NCBI GenBank assembly: GCA_950097015.1
Contig: CATNEN010000038.1
Coordinates: 13,138,001 to 13,202,000 of the forward strand
Length of the DNA stretch: 64,000 nt
Direction: 5' to 3'
Source of the DNA: Macrostomum hystrix
Taxonomy: Eukaryota > Platyhelminthes > Macrostomidae
The notes under the pieces: generated by a model
The model's input: only the letters and a program-made list of their open reading frames with translations
What the model was told of the DNA's origin: nothing
The model's database searches: none
In this document: one piece after another, positions 23,101 through 32,199 of the stretch
Position numbering within the stretch: position 1 is the stretch's first letter
Layout: each line of letters starts with the position of its first letter
Program-made: the position numbers and the translations under genes

Positions 23101-26083
23101 CGAGGGTGAGTGAGCAGGAAGCCACTATGGCTTGTAGCCACATTAGGACGGTCATGGCAATAACAAGGCGGTAGCTGCTGCTAGTCGACATAGGTCGGCG
23201 CCTGAAACCGCAGAGACTCCATGATGCAAGCTGTCTTGAACGATGCTGTTTTTTTTTCTGCCGCTTCTGGCGCTGCTTTTCGTGATTCACTGCGCCATTC
23301 TTAGAGAATACTTCATCTTCTTCATTGCCAGAGTCATCGGCTTCAATGGCAGCGTTGAAAATACCATTCGAACTTTCTTGCTGCTGCAGAGAATTGGTAT
23401 CTATTGGCTGTAGGGGTACAGTCTCTTCTCCAGAGGGGCACGTAGCAGCCTCTTCATCTTCTTGGCTGCCGCAGCACTCGCTGTCATCGGTGTCCAACAA
23501 CAAGTCGGCATCGGCCCATGGCGTAGGCTGGTAGCGCAATAATAGCACACAGGTGCACACAAGAGAGTAGGCAAGAAGGGTGCCGATGCTCATCATCTCT
23601 ACAAGCTCGGTGAGATCAATCAGTACAGCGAAAACTGCTGTAATAAGGCCGGGCACCACGGTGGCAATGAGCGGAGTCTCGGTACGCGAGCTCACCCGGC
23701 GAAAAAATCGAAACAGAAGTCCGTCGCATGCCATTGCGTAGATGATGCGCGGCAGCGGAAACTGAGAGCCAAGCAGCGCGGCACACAGACCAGAAACTGC
23801 GCCGAAGCCCACCACCCATCTGGAAACAGTAAAATAGTCAAGATAAGTTGAATTTTTGTCAACGCTTAAAAGTATACACCAATAAGCATCGGTTTTTACA
23901 TCTTTACGATGTTTTCACCTCAACTTACCTTGCCCAGTGAAATCCGTGAAGGTCTAAGGACTCAATCAAAGGTGTCTGAGAATGAATCGAGCGAAAAGGC
24001 AATAGCATTGTCAGTACTGCAGAGACTCCCACATACAGTGCCCAGCAGATGAGCAGGCTAACGGTCACGGCAGTAGGAATAGATTTCTCCGCGGAGCGGG
24101 CCTCCTGACCAGTCGTGGCCAGAATGTCAAAGCCCACGAAAGCATAGAAGCATGAGGCAGCTCCGGAAACAACACCGTGGAAGCCGGCGGGCGCAAAGCC
24201 ACCATGATCCGCCCAAATGCTGGCGTCAGCCTTTAGCGATCCGACCACAATAACCAATAGAGCAACACCACCGTTCAGAAAGTTAAATATCGTAGACCAG
24301 TGGGCACTCTCCTTGACGCCAACCGCCAGTACAGCAGTGACAACTAGCGACACCGCGCCTGTGATTTTAATGTCATCAAGTAACTAATAGTATGAAATGT
24401 AAAATAAAAATTGGCAGACGCTCTTTACAAATCAGATTGCTGCTACATTGAAAGTATTAAAGAATAATTTTCTAATTTAATTATGTATGAAGTCTAAATT
24501 AGTTAGAATTAGTTAGAAACTTACAATTATGGGTTCTAAAATGTCTTAAATTTAGTATATAGTAATACTAAAATTAAGCCGATTTTTTAAATAAACAGTT
24601 TTTAGATACTTTTCCCGAATTACTGAACCAAATTACTTTCTTTTTTTGTTGTAACGGTAAAAATTCTGCGCACACATGTACTGAGAATTTTTGTGAACAA
24701 AGTAAAAAGTTGAAAAACACTTATAAACACATTTAAATGTCTGGCAAGTTTCTATTGGAATATTACTAAATAATATATATATCACTGGATTCGTATTTAA
24801 TTTTGATTCGAATGACTCCAATAAGAGCTCTTAAAGTTCCATAGGAGCAAAGATATTTGCATATAATCAAGGATACAAACATATAAACATATAAACAAGC
24901 ACATTTTCGCTTGATTTTTGGCTTTACCCTGGCCGAATGGATAAGAATGGGTTGATTTCTGTACAGTGGAAGATAGGGTTTGAATCCCAAATATAAAAAA
25001 CAAGCTAAAGAAGCTTCTTTTGTCGTTGAAGTTTATTATTTTTTCCTTTATAGTAAACAATTCATTAACAAATTATCCTCGTAAATTATTAAAGTTCTAA
25101 AACAAAGGAAACAAAAATAGAATATTTTTACAGTATATTATATGCCAGCTTCAACTATAGTAAGTAAGTAAACATTTTCAACTTGCTTGCATCCATATGA
25201 AATTAGTTAATGAATTTTGTCTTTTTTGACTTGCATTAGTCACACACGTTTTTTTCTATGCAGCAACTGCGGCTATATACTCGTATTATATGGGTTTGTT
25301 TAAATAGTGCAGAGACTTACTAATCTTTGCATATTTGCAAATTCAGTTTCTAAAAATTAATCACATTTGATCATTTTGTTAAAAAAATAACTGAAAATGC
25401 TTAAAAGTGCAGCAAAGCATGAGCAGAGACGCAATAGGCTGCAGTGAAATGCTTATTCGCCCGAAGGGGTTGCTAGTGTAAAACTATATAGGTCATAGTT
25501 CTTGTTCAACTTATGGGCACAATACGCTGCTCAGCTTTCGGACTTGATACAAAAAATGAATTATACGAACCCTACCTGACAGAAAGTCCGGATAGGTGTT
25601 CACATGCGGTAGAACTCCAAATGTCTCCCGACTGTGATTGCTAATCCAGTAGCCAGTCATATAATCTATGCTTGCACTTAGCGCCCTAGCATCGGCGGCA
25701 GTACCGATCATGTACTCCAGGATGAGGTTCCAGCCGATCACATATGCAATTAGTTCGCCAACTGTGTGATAACTATAAGCATATGCAGAGCCTGTAGTGT
25801 TTGGCACTCGACTGCCAAACTCTGCGTAACACAAGCCGGACATAAGGCTTGCTATACCAGCGATGGTGAAAGAGAGTACAACGGCCGGCCCTGCCACATT
25901 GAGTGCCACATGACCGGACACAACATAAATACCAGCACCTAAGATTGAACCAATGGCCAGGTGCGTAAGATCAAAAGTTGTCAAACATTTGTCCAGCTCT
26001 GTGCCACCCTGTCCAGTAGGAGATGGCTTCTTAGTGCGCAGAAAGCTGCGCTTAAACATGGAGCCAGCCTCTGCCAGACCCAT
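17153..26083 (-). CDS. SLC7 family cationic amino acid transporter (CAT / SLC7A14-like), 4 exons
   Basis: APC-superfamily transporter; the family moves arginine, lysine and ornithine across plasma or lysosomal membranes. Proposed exons are 26083-25576, 24358-23929, 23819-22849 and 17337-17153, summing to 2094 nt (697 aa) in phase. Visible blocks are LAIGSILGAGIYVVSGHVA (first helix with the unwound Gly motif), GPAVVLSFTIAGIASL, GSAYAYSYHTVGELIAYVIG, LEYMIGTAADARALS, GVKESAHW, YAFVGFDILATTGQEA, LLGSQFPLPRIIYAMACDG and LIDLTELVEMMSIGTLLAYS. A long hydrophilic loop follows, first acidic (TDDSECCGSQEDEEA…) and then strongly basic (KQRQKRQKKKQHRSR). Four more hydrophobic helices come next, the last one crossing the final splice junction (AVG|FIIYFGYGMHHSEL), and then a glutamine-rich tail. 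The length is between human CAT1 (629) and SLC7A14 (771). Intron 3 is 5.5 kb because it contains a fold-back retrotransposon and a SINE. Confidence 0.88.
17658..18724 (-). pseudogene. inverted partial gag-pol copy (left arm plus loop)
   Basis: On the minus strand, 18724 down to about 18210 encodes part of gag. It starts inside the capsid region (YYKTLKAALTSAF, GESVDVFLADLTRLARL), passes GEEWIKCAFVRGLP and ends with two CCHC zinc knuckles (CYSCGKEGHVSKEC and CFVCGKAGHVAARC). The overlapping pol frame continues through the protease (LVDTGCSRSIVSS) and breaks off after three copies of the 33-bp pol repeat, at about 17658. It differs from the right arm at few positions (for example Thr versus Ala in SMPxARRFSK, Tyr versus His in SVxVNS), so the duplication is recent. 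Confidence 0.8.
18725..19097 (+). CDS. gag C-terminal fragment with two CCHC zinc knuckles
   Basis: Open in frame from the arm junction (EIPGEEWIKCAFVRG) to a TGA at 19095-19097. It carries two knuckles of the form C-X2-C-X4-H-X4-C, which in gag proteins bind the packaged RNA. The N-terminal matrix/capsid part is missing because the copy is truncated at the fold-back junction. The last codons (TTT CAA AAA AAC GAG TGA) contain a frameshift heptamer leading into pol. Confidence 0.75.
18953..22240 (+). CDS. pol: pol polyprotein of the fold-back LTR retrotransposon (PR-RT-RNase H-integrase)
   Basis: One open frame. Translation probably enters by a -1 shift at 19085-19091, so sequence before that is not used. 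In order the frame shows an aspartic protease (ALVDTGCSRSIVSS, then GFDLLLGMDAISRLGG), nine copies of an 11-residue repeat (ESPVSCPAGEV), reverse transcriptase (VRPVLDYRELN, IDLRKAYLQLRLD, catalytic YIDDIIVN), RNase H (CRVWCDASSIAIGAVIE, ELETVLKGINLALAWG, LTDSATVHGWL), and integrase with a zinc region (ANCIRCKS) and a D,D,E core (ACDVTHFKDDR, LLLDNSPTF, GNGIVERNHRTIKRM). The C-terminus is basic (RRSNRVKSAPVRYEP). The domain order is that of Ty3/gypsy. The RT and RNase H are divergent from the commonest gypsy clades, so I do not name a clade. The frame looks intact, but the element has lost its 5' end. Confidence 0.85.
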   Translation: MLLVRQGGPCEQRVHGTQPSESRLFCLWKSGTCGCSMPAARRFSKKRVMEARNVCANGLPCAPAHLPSLSVHVNSLVVTALVDTGCSRSIVSSRVTGVKKRPVHERVTMMNGDSAECEWEADVTLSVRGHQLPVLRCIVMDILPGFDLLLGMDAISRLGGVSVKRDCRSVRFGIEEQSLALETAAVAKAFSKPKAESPVSCPAGEVESPVSCPAGEVESPVSCPAGEVESPVSCPAGEVESPVSCPAEEVESPVSCPTGEVESPVSCPAGEVESPVSCPAGEVESPVSCPARGARLAKNTLTEACLVLEEKDFSAKFIDGEWTVAWKWLDEDPLLSNTIAQYRVPPEAVGEYESEIKDWIQRGWLLPFEGDSDGVIPLMAVVQTNKAKVRPVLDYRELNQYVSSHTAESVVCGAKLRAWRRLGENASIIDLRKAYLQLRLDPSLWRYQVVRFKGRRYCLTRLGFGLNVAPKIMTAVVNKVLSMEDDVREATDSYIDDIIVNNSKIPNERVTGLLARFGLEAKPPESLIGGRVLGLRVYRREDGVICWKRDNVLSQLKGPATRRQLFSWCGQLVGHFPVAAWLRVACSYLKRVTSTIAWDAIVSESAMRIAQEISEMVQERDPVAGVWTVDETSRCRVWCDASSIAIGAVIEIGGVIVEDASWLRKQDDAAHINLAELETVLKGINLALAWGTRKVEVLTDSATVHGWLQSLIVGDKPVRVKGLGEALVRKRLSLIRDTASECELELLTSLVPSSANKADALTRVPQQWLRQRPFCAVALRPVDMDLRACHEKHHFRVDRKLYLAKLCFPEREVLREEGERIVANCIRCKSVDPAPMVWDHGRLEVDANWWRLACDVTHFKDDRYLSIVDCGPSRFSLWRKLTDERTASITGILVQVFRERGPPWQLLLDNSPTFRSAEVRAFCEAWGVQLLFRCAQRPSGNGIVERNHRTIKRMAARTGKDVLEMVFWYNMAPKDGTRKDSVPSRMVSTYDWKPPTVSLPEALETLEANPTLPVGTEVFVKPPAVRCTDEWPRGRVTGQGQGSTVEVDGLPRHVADVRPAPDTQPQPPGVERAVERDAEPRRSNRVKSAPVRYEP
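19085..19091 (+). promoter_or_regulatory. -1 ribosomal frameshift heptamer A AAA AAC (gag to pol)
   Basis: In gag the codons are CAA AAA AAC GAG TGA, so the heptamer A_AAA_AAC lies in the X_XXY_YYZ register required for -1 slippage, directly before the gag stop codon. After a -1 shift the reading continues AAA CGA GTG ATG, which is exactly the pol frame (KKRVMEARN). No downstream pseudoknot was worked out. Confidence 0.75.
19538..19834 (+). repeat. nine tandem copies of a 33-bp unit inside pol
   Basis: The unit encodes ESPVSCPAGEV and lies between protease and reverse transcriptase. Eight copies are near-identical; copy 5 has Ala-Glu-Glu and copy 6 Thr-Gly-Glu variants. The inverted left arm has only three copies. 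The unit length keeps the frame open. Confidence 0.95.
22267..22470 (+). repeat. 3' LTR of the fold-back retrotransposon
   Basis: It follows a purine-rich tract (…GGAGATCAGGGGG) after the pol stop codon, starts TGATGTGTTG and ends CTCGTAACA. It begins with a short direct duplication of GTGTTGTACTTTYAT. Positions 22310-22455 are closely similar to the minus-strand stretch 34575-34430, which supports calling it a mobile repeat. Without a 5' LTR in the window the exact ends are inferred from TG…CA. Confidence 0.6.
22510..22830 (+). mobile_element. tRNA-derived SINE in transporter intron 3
   Basis: It has a tRNA-like head with a good box B (GGGGTTCGATTCCCGACTCC) and a body containing CTTTAGCAAGACACTTAAC and CAGCTGTTAAATGGGTACC, a block I recognise as common in SINEs of aquatic animals. 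It ends in an ATTATTATT tail next to the splice donor region of transporter exon 3. It lies in opposite orientation to the host gene. Confidence 0.7.
24925..24997 (+). repeat. tRNA-like sequence (SINE head or tRNA pseudogene)
   Basis: TGGCCGAATGGATAAGAATG resembles a tRNA box A, and GGGTTTGAATCCC 40 bases later is a good box B. A TTTGTATAAAA-like body is missing and an A-rich stretch (ATAAAAAACAAG) follows. No acceptor stem closes, so it is not a functional tRNA. It lies in transporter intron 1. Confidence 0.45.
25455..25476 (+). mobile_element. possible Helitron-like 3' terminus
   Basis: A short hairpin (GCCCGAAGGGG) is followed by TTGCTAG and then T, as expected for a Helitron end (CTRR, inserted before T). 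It resembles the 3' end of the larger element at 29725-29752. No matching 5' end was found, so this may be a fragment or chance. Confidence 0.3.
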
Positions 26084-26952
26084 TGTTACAGTGGCTGTAT
26101 AGATGAGACAGCAGTGACTGAAAGTGCATGTTTCAATATTTTCTAAATGGAAAAACACTGGTCCAATTATTAGTTTACTACTATTTTAATTTTATTATAT
26201 TATATAGTAAGTTTGTTCTGTGAATTTAAGCTGCTCTCGGCTTAAATTTCTATTAAAAAAATATATACTCTAGTGACAAGTGCTAATTAATAAGCAATTA
26301 ATTTTAATAGTTGATTTTTAATTTAATAAGGTTGGAAAGGTATTGATTCATGACAGTTTTTATAAGTATGGAAGTAGTGTGAGTATACATTGTCAACTGA
26401 ATAACAGTGAAAATCAGAAACAAATTAAAAAGATAAAATGTAAAAAAAATGTCAAAGACAAATAGATAAAAAAGAACCTATTTTAATTGAGCCAAATGTA
26501 CAGCTGCAGTGATGCTACCAAAGGCTGAGTACAGCTGAAACATTTTGGGATTTCTAGCAAATCAGATTTTCTAACCCACAACCCATATGATTCATGAACC
26601 TACTAAAACTAGAGTGATTTTATAGAATGGGATTAATTATTAAAAAGTCTGCTTACAATACTGCAATGATTAAAATCAACAGAAGTAATATAATTTAGTA
26701 GTACCAGAAGCTTTTTTAAATTTTACCATAAATCTGCTACGCCCCTACTTTTAAATTAATTTAGTAAGGATGCTTTTATCACTTTTTTAAAGTCAAATAG
26801 CTACCTCTGCTCTTTTTTAAAACTTAAAATATTGTTTATATATAAAATATTTTTAACAGTCTCTCAAATTCATTCACTTTAACAAACATTGTTGTGTATA
26901 TAAATCATTGCAATTTCAGTGAGACAAATCAACATGCCAGTGTAGCAAAAAG
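26084..26952. other. upstream flank of the transporter gene
   Basis: AT-rich. A 25-codon in-frame extension upstream of the chosen ATG exists but is unlike the transporter family, so I treat it as untranslated. No repeat or promoter motif can be defended. Confidence 0.3.
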
Positions 26953-27540
26953 TCTCTTATATACTAAAAATGAAATGGTTGGTTACTTGGTTGTAATTGA
27001 TTTTATCCCGAACGGCTCAACCGATTTTCACCATTTCTTCACCAAAAGATGCCAAATATGGGGACACATATACACGTATTTTTATTAAGCTTAACTTTAT
27101 TGCTAAGGGGATTAAATATTCGAAAAACTGTTTTAGATAGGATTTTTAATGCATTACATTAGAGCCAATTTTGTCAACGTGCATACCACTGCCAATTTTT
27201 ATGATTGCATCAGGGCCAGTTTTGTTAAAAGTGAGTACACTGACTGATAAGAATTTCACTGTGTAAAATGTACATAGCTGTGTCAACTCCACTGGCGAGA
27301 CAGTCTGCGAATTTATAAATAGATTACATCACAGCTTTTCTCACCCGTGTGTGTGTGTGTTTGATTTTAATAGGTAAAATGTGCATAGCAGATTTCAATT
27401 CAATGATATATTGCTCAATACAATTCCCCCCAGCGAGTTTAGTAGATACAGCGAGACATCTACTCCTTTCTTACCACAATAAAAATAAATCATCAAACCT
27501 TGTCTTGATTTCAATCGAGAAAAGTGTCCAACAGTTGTTT

Positions 27541-28660
27541 AAATGTCCAACCGTTTTTTAATGTGTCCAACAGTTTTTTAATGTGTTTAACAGTATTCTT
27601 AATGCTTTTAACAGTTTTCTAAATGTGTTTAACAGTTTTCTAAAAGTGTTTAACCGTTTTCTAAATGTGTTTACCAGTATTCTAAATGTGTTTAACAGTA
27701 TTCTAAATGTGTTTACCAGTATTCTAAATGTGTTTACCAGTATTCTAAATGTGTTTACCAGTATTCTAAGTGTGTTTAACAGTTTTCTAAATGTCTTTAA
27801 CCGTTTTCTTAATGTGTTTACCAGTGTTCTAAATGTGCTCACCAGTTTTCTAAATGTGTTTACCAGTATTCTAAATGTGTTTACCAGTATTCTAAATGTG
27901 TTTACCATACCAGTATTCTAAATGTGTTACCAGTATTCTAAATGTGTTTAATAACAGTTTTCTAAATGTCTTTAACCGTTTTCTTAATGTGTTTACCAGT
28001 ATTCTAACTGTGCTCACCAGTTTTCTAAATGTGTTTACCATACCAGTATTCTAAATGTGTTTACCATACCAGTATTCTAAATGTGTTACCAGTATTCTAA
28101 ATGTGTTTAACAGTTTTCTAAATGTCTTTAACCGTTTTCTTAATGTGTTTACCAGTATTCTAAATGTGCTCACCAGTTTTCTAAATGTGTTTACCAGTAT
28201 TCTAAATGTGTTTACCAGTATTCTAAATGTGTTTACCAGTATTCTAAATGTGTTTAACCGTTTTCTAAATGTGTTTACCAGTATTCTAAGTGTGTTTAAC
28301 AGTTTTCTAAATGTCTTTAACAGTTTTCTAAATGTCTTTACCAGTATTCTAAATGTGTTTACCAGTATTCTAAATATGTTTAACAGTATTCTAAATGTGT
28401 TTACCAGTATTCTAAATGTGTTTACCAGTATTCTAAATGTGTTTAACAGTTTTCTAAATGTCTTTAACAGTATTCTAAAAGTGTTTAACCGTTTTCTAAA
28501 TGTGTTTATCAGTTCTCTAAATGTGTGTACCAGTATTCTAAATGTGTTGAATAGTTTTCTAAAAGTGTTTATCAGTTGTTCAATTGTGCTTACCAGTTTT
28601 TTTAATGTTTTTACAGTTTTCTTAACGTGTTTATCAGTTTTCTAAATGTGTTTAGCATTT
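27541..28660. repeat. 21-bp minisatellite (GTGTTTACCAGTATTCTAAAT)
   Basis: About 50 copies of a 21-bp unit. The variation is at fixed places: TTTACC / TTTAACA / TTTAACC and GTATTCT / GTTTTCT. A few copies have insertions (TTTACCATACCAG), and a larger block is duplicated (compare 27780-27930, 27950-28050 and 28100-28260). Because 21 is divisible by three, long open frames appear on both strands; they are not genes. Confidence 0.9.
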
Positions 28661-28764
28661 TTCAAATGTTTCCAAAATGTTTCTAAAAATTTCCAATAAT
28701 TACCAACTTTGTTAATGCGTTTTAAAGTTTTTAAATATGTTGAACGGTTAATAATGGTTATTTG

Positions 28765-29430
28765 CTGCTGGGGGGGAATTAGTTCTTTGATGCTAGGGGG
28801 GAATTGGTTCTTTGCTGCTGGGGGGGAATTGGTTCTTTGCTGCTGGGGGTAATTAGTTCTCTGCTGCTGGGGGGAATTAGTTCTCTGCTGCTGGTTGGGG
28901 AATTAGTTCTCTGCTGCTAGGGGGGGAATTAGTTCTCTGCTGCTGGGGGGAAATTAGTTCTCTGCTGCTGGTTGGGGAATTAGTTCTCTGCTGCTGGGGG
29001 GGGGAATTAGTTCTCTGCTGCTGGGGGGGAATTAGTTCTCTGCTGCTGGGGGGAATTAGTTCTCTGCTGCTGGGGGGGGGATTTAGTTCTCTGCTGCTGG
29101 GGGGAAATTTGTTCTCTGTTGCTGGGGGGAATTAGTTCTCTGCTGCTGGGGGGGGGAATTAGTTCTCTGCTGCTGGGGGGAAATTAGTTCTCTGCTGCTG
29201 GGGGGGGAATTAGTTCTTTGCTGCTGGGGGGAATTAGTTCTTTGCTGCTGGGGGGGAATTAGTTCTCTGCTGCTGGGGGGAATTAGTTCTTTGCTGCTGG
29301 GGGGGGGATTAGTTCTCTGCTGCTGGGGGGGAATTAGTTCTCTGCTGCTGGAGGGAAATTAGTTATTTGCTACTGAGGGGACATTAGTTCTCTGCTGCTT
29401 GGGGGACATTGGTTTTTTACTGCTGAGGGG
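28765..29430. repeat. G-rich minisatellite (AATTAGTTCTCTGCTGCTGGGGGG)
   Basis: About 26 copies of a unit of roughly 24 bp. The length varies only in the G run (five to nine G). Flanking copies are more diverged (TTGGTTTTTTACTGCTGAGG at the right end), as expected at the edges of a tandem array. Confidence 0.9.
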
Positions 29431-29752
29431 ATAGTTTTCACATGTACCTCAGTAGCATTAAGCTGAGTTGTATCAAACGTAAGCTACTTGTGTAATTTTG
29501 CCCCAATGGGGCTCTTGGTGTACAGACCGGATGTCTCAGAATGTATTCAAGCTCAGACTGACTGTTTTTGTATTTAGTGAGAATTCAAATTCTCTTTGAT
29601 TCGCAATCACGTATATTCGCAATCAGGGAAATTATTACTGACGAAATAGGTTTTCGTTTTTGTTTGCTTTCAGGTGTGTTTTGTCCTTCTGCATTGCACA
29701 AGATTTTTTGTCTGACCAGTAGTGCTCCCCGAAGGGGGGCAAAACTTGCTAG

Positions 29753-31698
29753 TAAATAACTATAATTGAGTAAGAAGTTAAAAAGAAGTTCAAGTGTTGA
29801 GTCAGTAATTTGAGGCAGTGATGCTCTGATCCACAGAAAATGCCTAGCTAAGATAGGAGAATAAGAGACCTGTACTTTAGAAAGATAAACTGCTCATGCC
29901 AATTGATACACTAGGCCTACCAAGAGAGAGGAATATATTGTTAAGCCCTGTTACATTAAGCATGTTCAAAATATGCATAGGCCCTAGCTTTGTCTATCAG
30001 TCTTTAGGCCTACTCATATATGATGTTTTCTCCAACATTGTCCACTTTTTAGACTTTGTTATCATTATCACTCTTACTGATCTTGACCATTTTGGGCTTA
30101 GGTTTAGTAGCCATGAGATCACATGTATATTTTAGATAGGCCTATTATCTAAAATATTGATCATGACTGATCACAATATAAAATTGTTAGAGTAAAATAG
30201 AAGACTCTAATCAGTCCATGTATTGAACATAAAAAAATCATGAAATTTGGAGTTTGTAACAAAGACAGATAAACTTCTAATCAAAATTAATGCAAAATGT
30301 ATCTATATGAAAAAAATTGAAAGATGCTGTTCCATTTTTTTGACTACTTTTGACATAAGTAATTAAAAATAGCCAATTTTAAATGTTTTACAGCAGCATG
30401 AGAAATAATATACAGTGCTACAAATTTCTTATTACATTTTTTAGAAATTTTTAAGGAAAAACAGGTAACTGGAAATGCACACTGTTGGTAACAACTAGTT
30501 ACCATTATTTTTTTATACACATTCTTTTAAGTAATTGACAGGTTTTAGTGAGGTGTTTTCAGTGTGAACTATAAAAAGAAATAAACTTCAATACCATATA
30601 GGCATGGGCCCTATTAAATATTAATTATAGGATGGGTTGTGAGACTTTTGTATCTAGGCCTATCCAATCCAAACATACATGTATCGTATCAGAATCTATG
30701 AAGTTGATGACAAATGTGAATGTCAACTTCATTATTGCAATGCAGCTCATGTTTTAGCTAATATAATCATAAATAATTACTGTTCACGAAATTAGGTAAA
30801 TTCAGACAACTTGTTATTTTCTTATTTAAAAGCAAAATAGGCCTAACTATGAGCAATTTTGGGCATAGTTCTAGTTTACTTTGTTATAGGCTTTATTATT
30901 TCATAATTCTATTTACTTCGTTATATTAATTTTATGTATTTTCTTACTCTTACCACAACCCTTTCAGCCATTATGGCTGGTCGCCCAGCTGCAACGACAG
31001 TTAGGGCCTATTTGCCCTGCAAATGAAATTGTTAACGCTGCCTAACTTTTAAACTATAGGCCTACTAATAGAAACTTCGGAATTCGCGAGATGGTGGAAG
31101 CCAGTCGGGATGAATTCACCACCATGAAGTGGCTTGCGAAGCATCACCTGATTTCCAACCAGGCGAGATGCACATGCACTGATGTGACATAGACATGCGT
31201 CTGCAACGCAGACAGGGAAGCATATTCGTCAACGGCTAGGCCTATACTTGGGCTTGCCGCTAATGTCGGGCGCAGCACTCCGTCACACGCGGATAAAATA
31301 AAACAGGGTAAAATAATTTAACGAAGGGCAGAATAATACTATAACAGTGTATTTTTAGTTTTTGTTTCATTAAGCAACCAACCAAGCAAGCAAGCAAGCA
31401 TTTCATTTTTAGTATAGTGGATAAATACGTTTCGTTGTAAATATGTTTTCTATAAAATGCGTAAAAATATATGTAATGAAATAATTAGTCTATTTTAAAT
31501 TGTTAGTAAAATCAAAATATTTCTTGTGTACTGTTATTACAACTAAATTTATGCCAAATCATCTTCTCATATAACCGGTATTTTCGTACGGATGTTTTGT
31601 ATTAATTATGTATTCAGTATTTGTTTAAACTAAGCTTGACAAGTTAAATATAAAGTGACAACCCCCAGTTGGGGTGTGTATAATCTATGGGTCTGGGC
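29753..31698. other. gene-free AT-rich DNA with repeated TAGGCCTA octamers
   Basis: No gene is recognised. The palindromic octamer TAGGCCTA occurs seven times between 29911 and 31240 and once more near 33676. A CAAGCAAGCAAGCAAG microsatellite lies at 31383-31400. Confidence 0.45.
31088..31250 (+). pseudogene. possible ISXO2/Merlin-like transposase N-terminal fragment
   Basis: The plus strand reads MKWLAKHHLISNQARCTC and, after a stop, further cysteine-containing sequence. A start of the form WL…LI…C..C is seen in the N-terminal zinc region of ISXO2/Merlin-type transposases. The match is short and interrupted, so this is only a suggestion. The GC content is higher than in the flanks, which fits a decayed coding insert. 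Confidence 0.25.
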
Positions 31699-32191
31699 CA
31701 GCGGCGTATCTAGGATTTTAAAATGGGGGGGATAAATTTACAATTTCAACTATCAGAGAAATAAGTCTCATACTGCTGCTAAAAAACTGAAATAAGCTTT
31801 TGTAGTCCATTTGCAGACAACCATTTCGCAACCTTTTTAATTACTTTGTTATACATTTATGGCAAAAATATGGAGTAATGATAATGAATTTATTGACGCT
31901 CATTGAAAAATGACTCCGCAGAAAAGGGTATTTGATGAAGGGAAAATAAGAGGGGGGTCCGGGGGGCTATGCCCCCCGGTGGAAAAATTTCTGGTGGGTG
32001 AAGAGGAAAAGTGATGGGAAAGTTGACTGAAAAAATGAATAATTCAGAACATCATTGTGCCGAATAACGACATTACGACTATGACATTCCGCCATAACGT
32101 TCGTCTTCGACTTTTCGTGGGTTGGTGACACTCTTCGGTCGGCGAAATGGGGGGGGATATATCCCCGTATCCCCCCCTAGATACGCCACTG
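31699..32191. mobile_element. hAT-type MITE with 8-bp target site duplication
   Basis: The ends are CAGCGGCGTATCTAGG and, inverted, CAGTGGCGTATCTAGG, typical of hAT termini. The flanks are an exact 8-bp duplication, GTCTGGGC at 31691-31698 and 32192-32199, which is the hAT hallmark. There is no coding sequence. Inside is a perfect hairpin (CCGGGGGGC-TAT-GCCCCCCGG, 31959-31979). Confidence 0.88.
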
Positions 32192-32199
32192 GTCTGGGC

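Larger units (their letters stand above)
26953..29752 (+). mobile_element. putative non-autonomous Helitron carrying two minisatellites
   Basis: The 5' end TCTCTTATATACTAAAAATG followed by GAACGGCTCAACCGATTTTC resembles the leading ends of animal Helitrons. The 3' end has a hairpin (GCTCCCCGAAGGGGGGC, 29724-29740), a short spacer and then CTAG|T, matching the Helitron rule of a hairpin followed by CTRR before a T. Between the ends there is no Rep/helicase coding sequence, only two tandem arrays and short unique parts. A reverse-complement copy of the second array's unit (CAATTCCCCCCAGC, about 27421) lies just before the first array, which ties the arrays to the element. The base before the 5' TC is G rather than the expected A. 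Confidence 0.5.

Noticed and set aside
24925..24997. Functional tRNA gene.
   Set aside because: It has only box A- and box B-like sequences; no acceptor stem or anticodon arm closes.
299..25280. Frequent TACGAG/CTCGTA hexamers in the first 27 kb (including GCTCGTACGAGCGTACGAGC at 15056).
   Set aside because: I saw about 18, which is close to what a hexamer counted on both strands would give by chance; without a proper count it is not a finding.
400..26083. Operon-like cluster because four genes share one strand.
   Set aside because: The intergenic distances are 2-3 kb for the most part and filled with transposons, and the products have no common pathway; same-strand order of four genes is not rare by chance.
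27558..28645. Long repetitive frames (VNTFRIL… and FNSFLNVF…) on both strands.
   Set aside because: These are products of a 21-bp minisatellite; both strands are open and there is no non-repetitive protein sequence.
28765..29430. Intramolecular G-quadruplex array.
   Set aside because: The G runs are separated by about 18 bases, longer than loops in stable quadruplexes, so I do not claim one.
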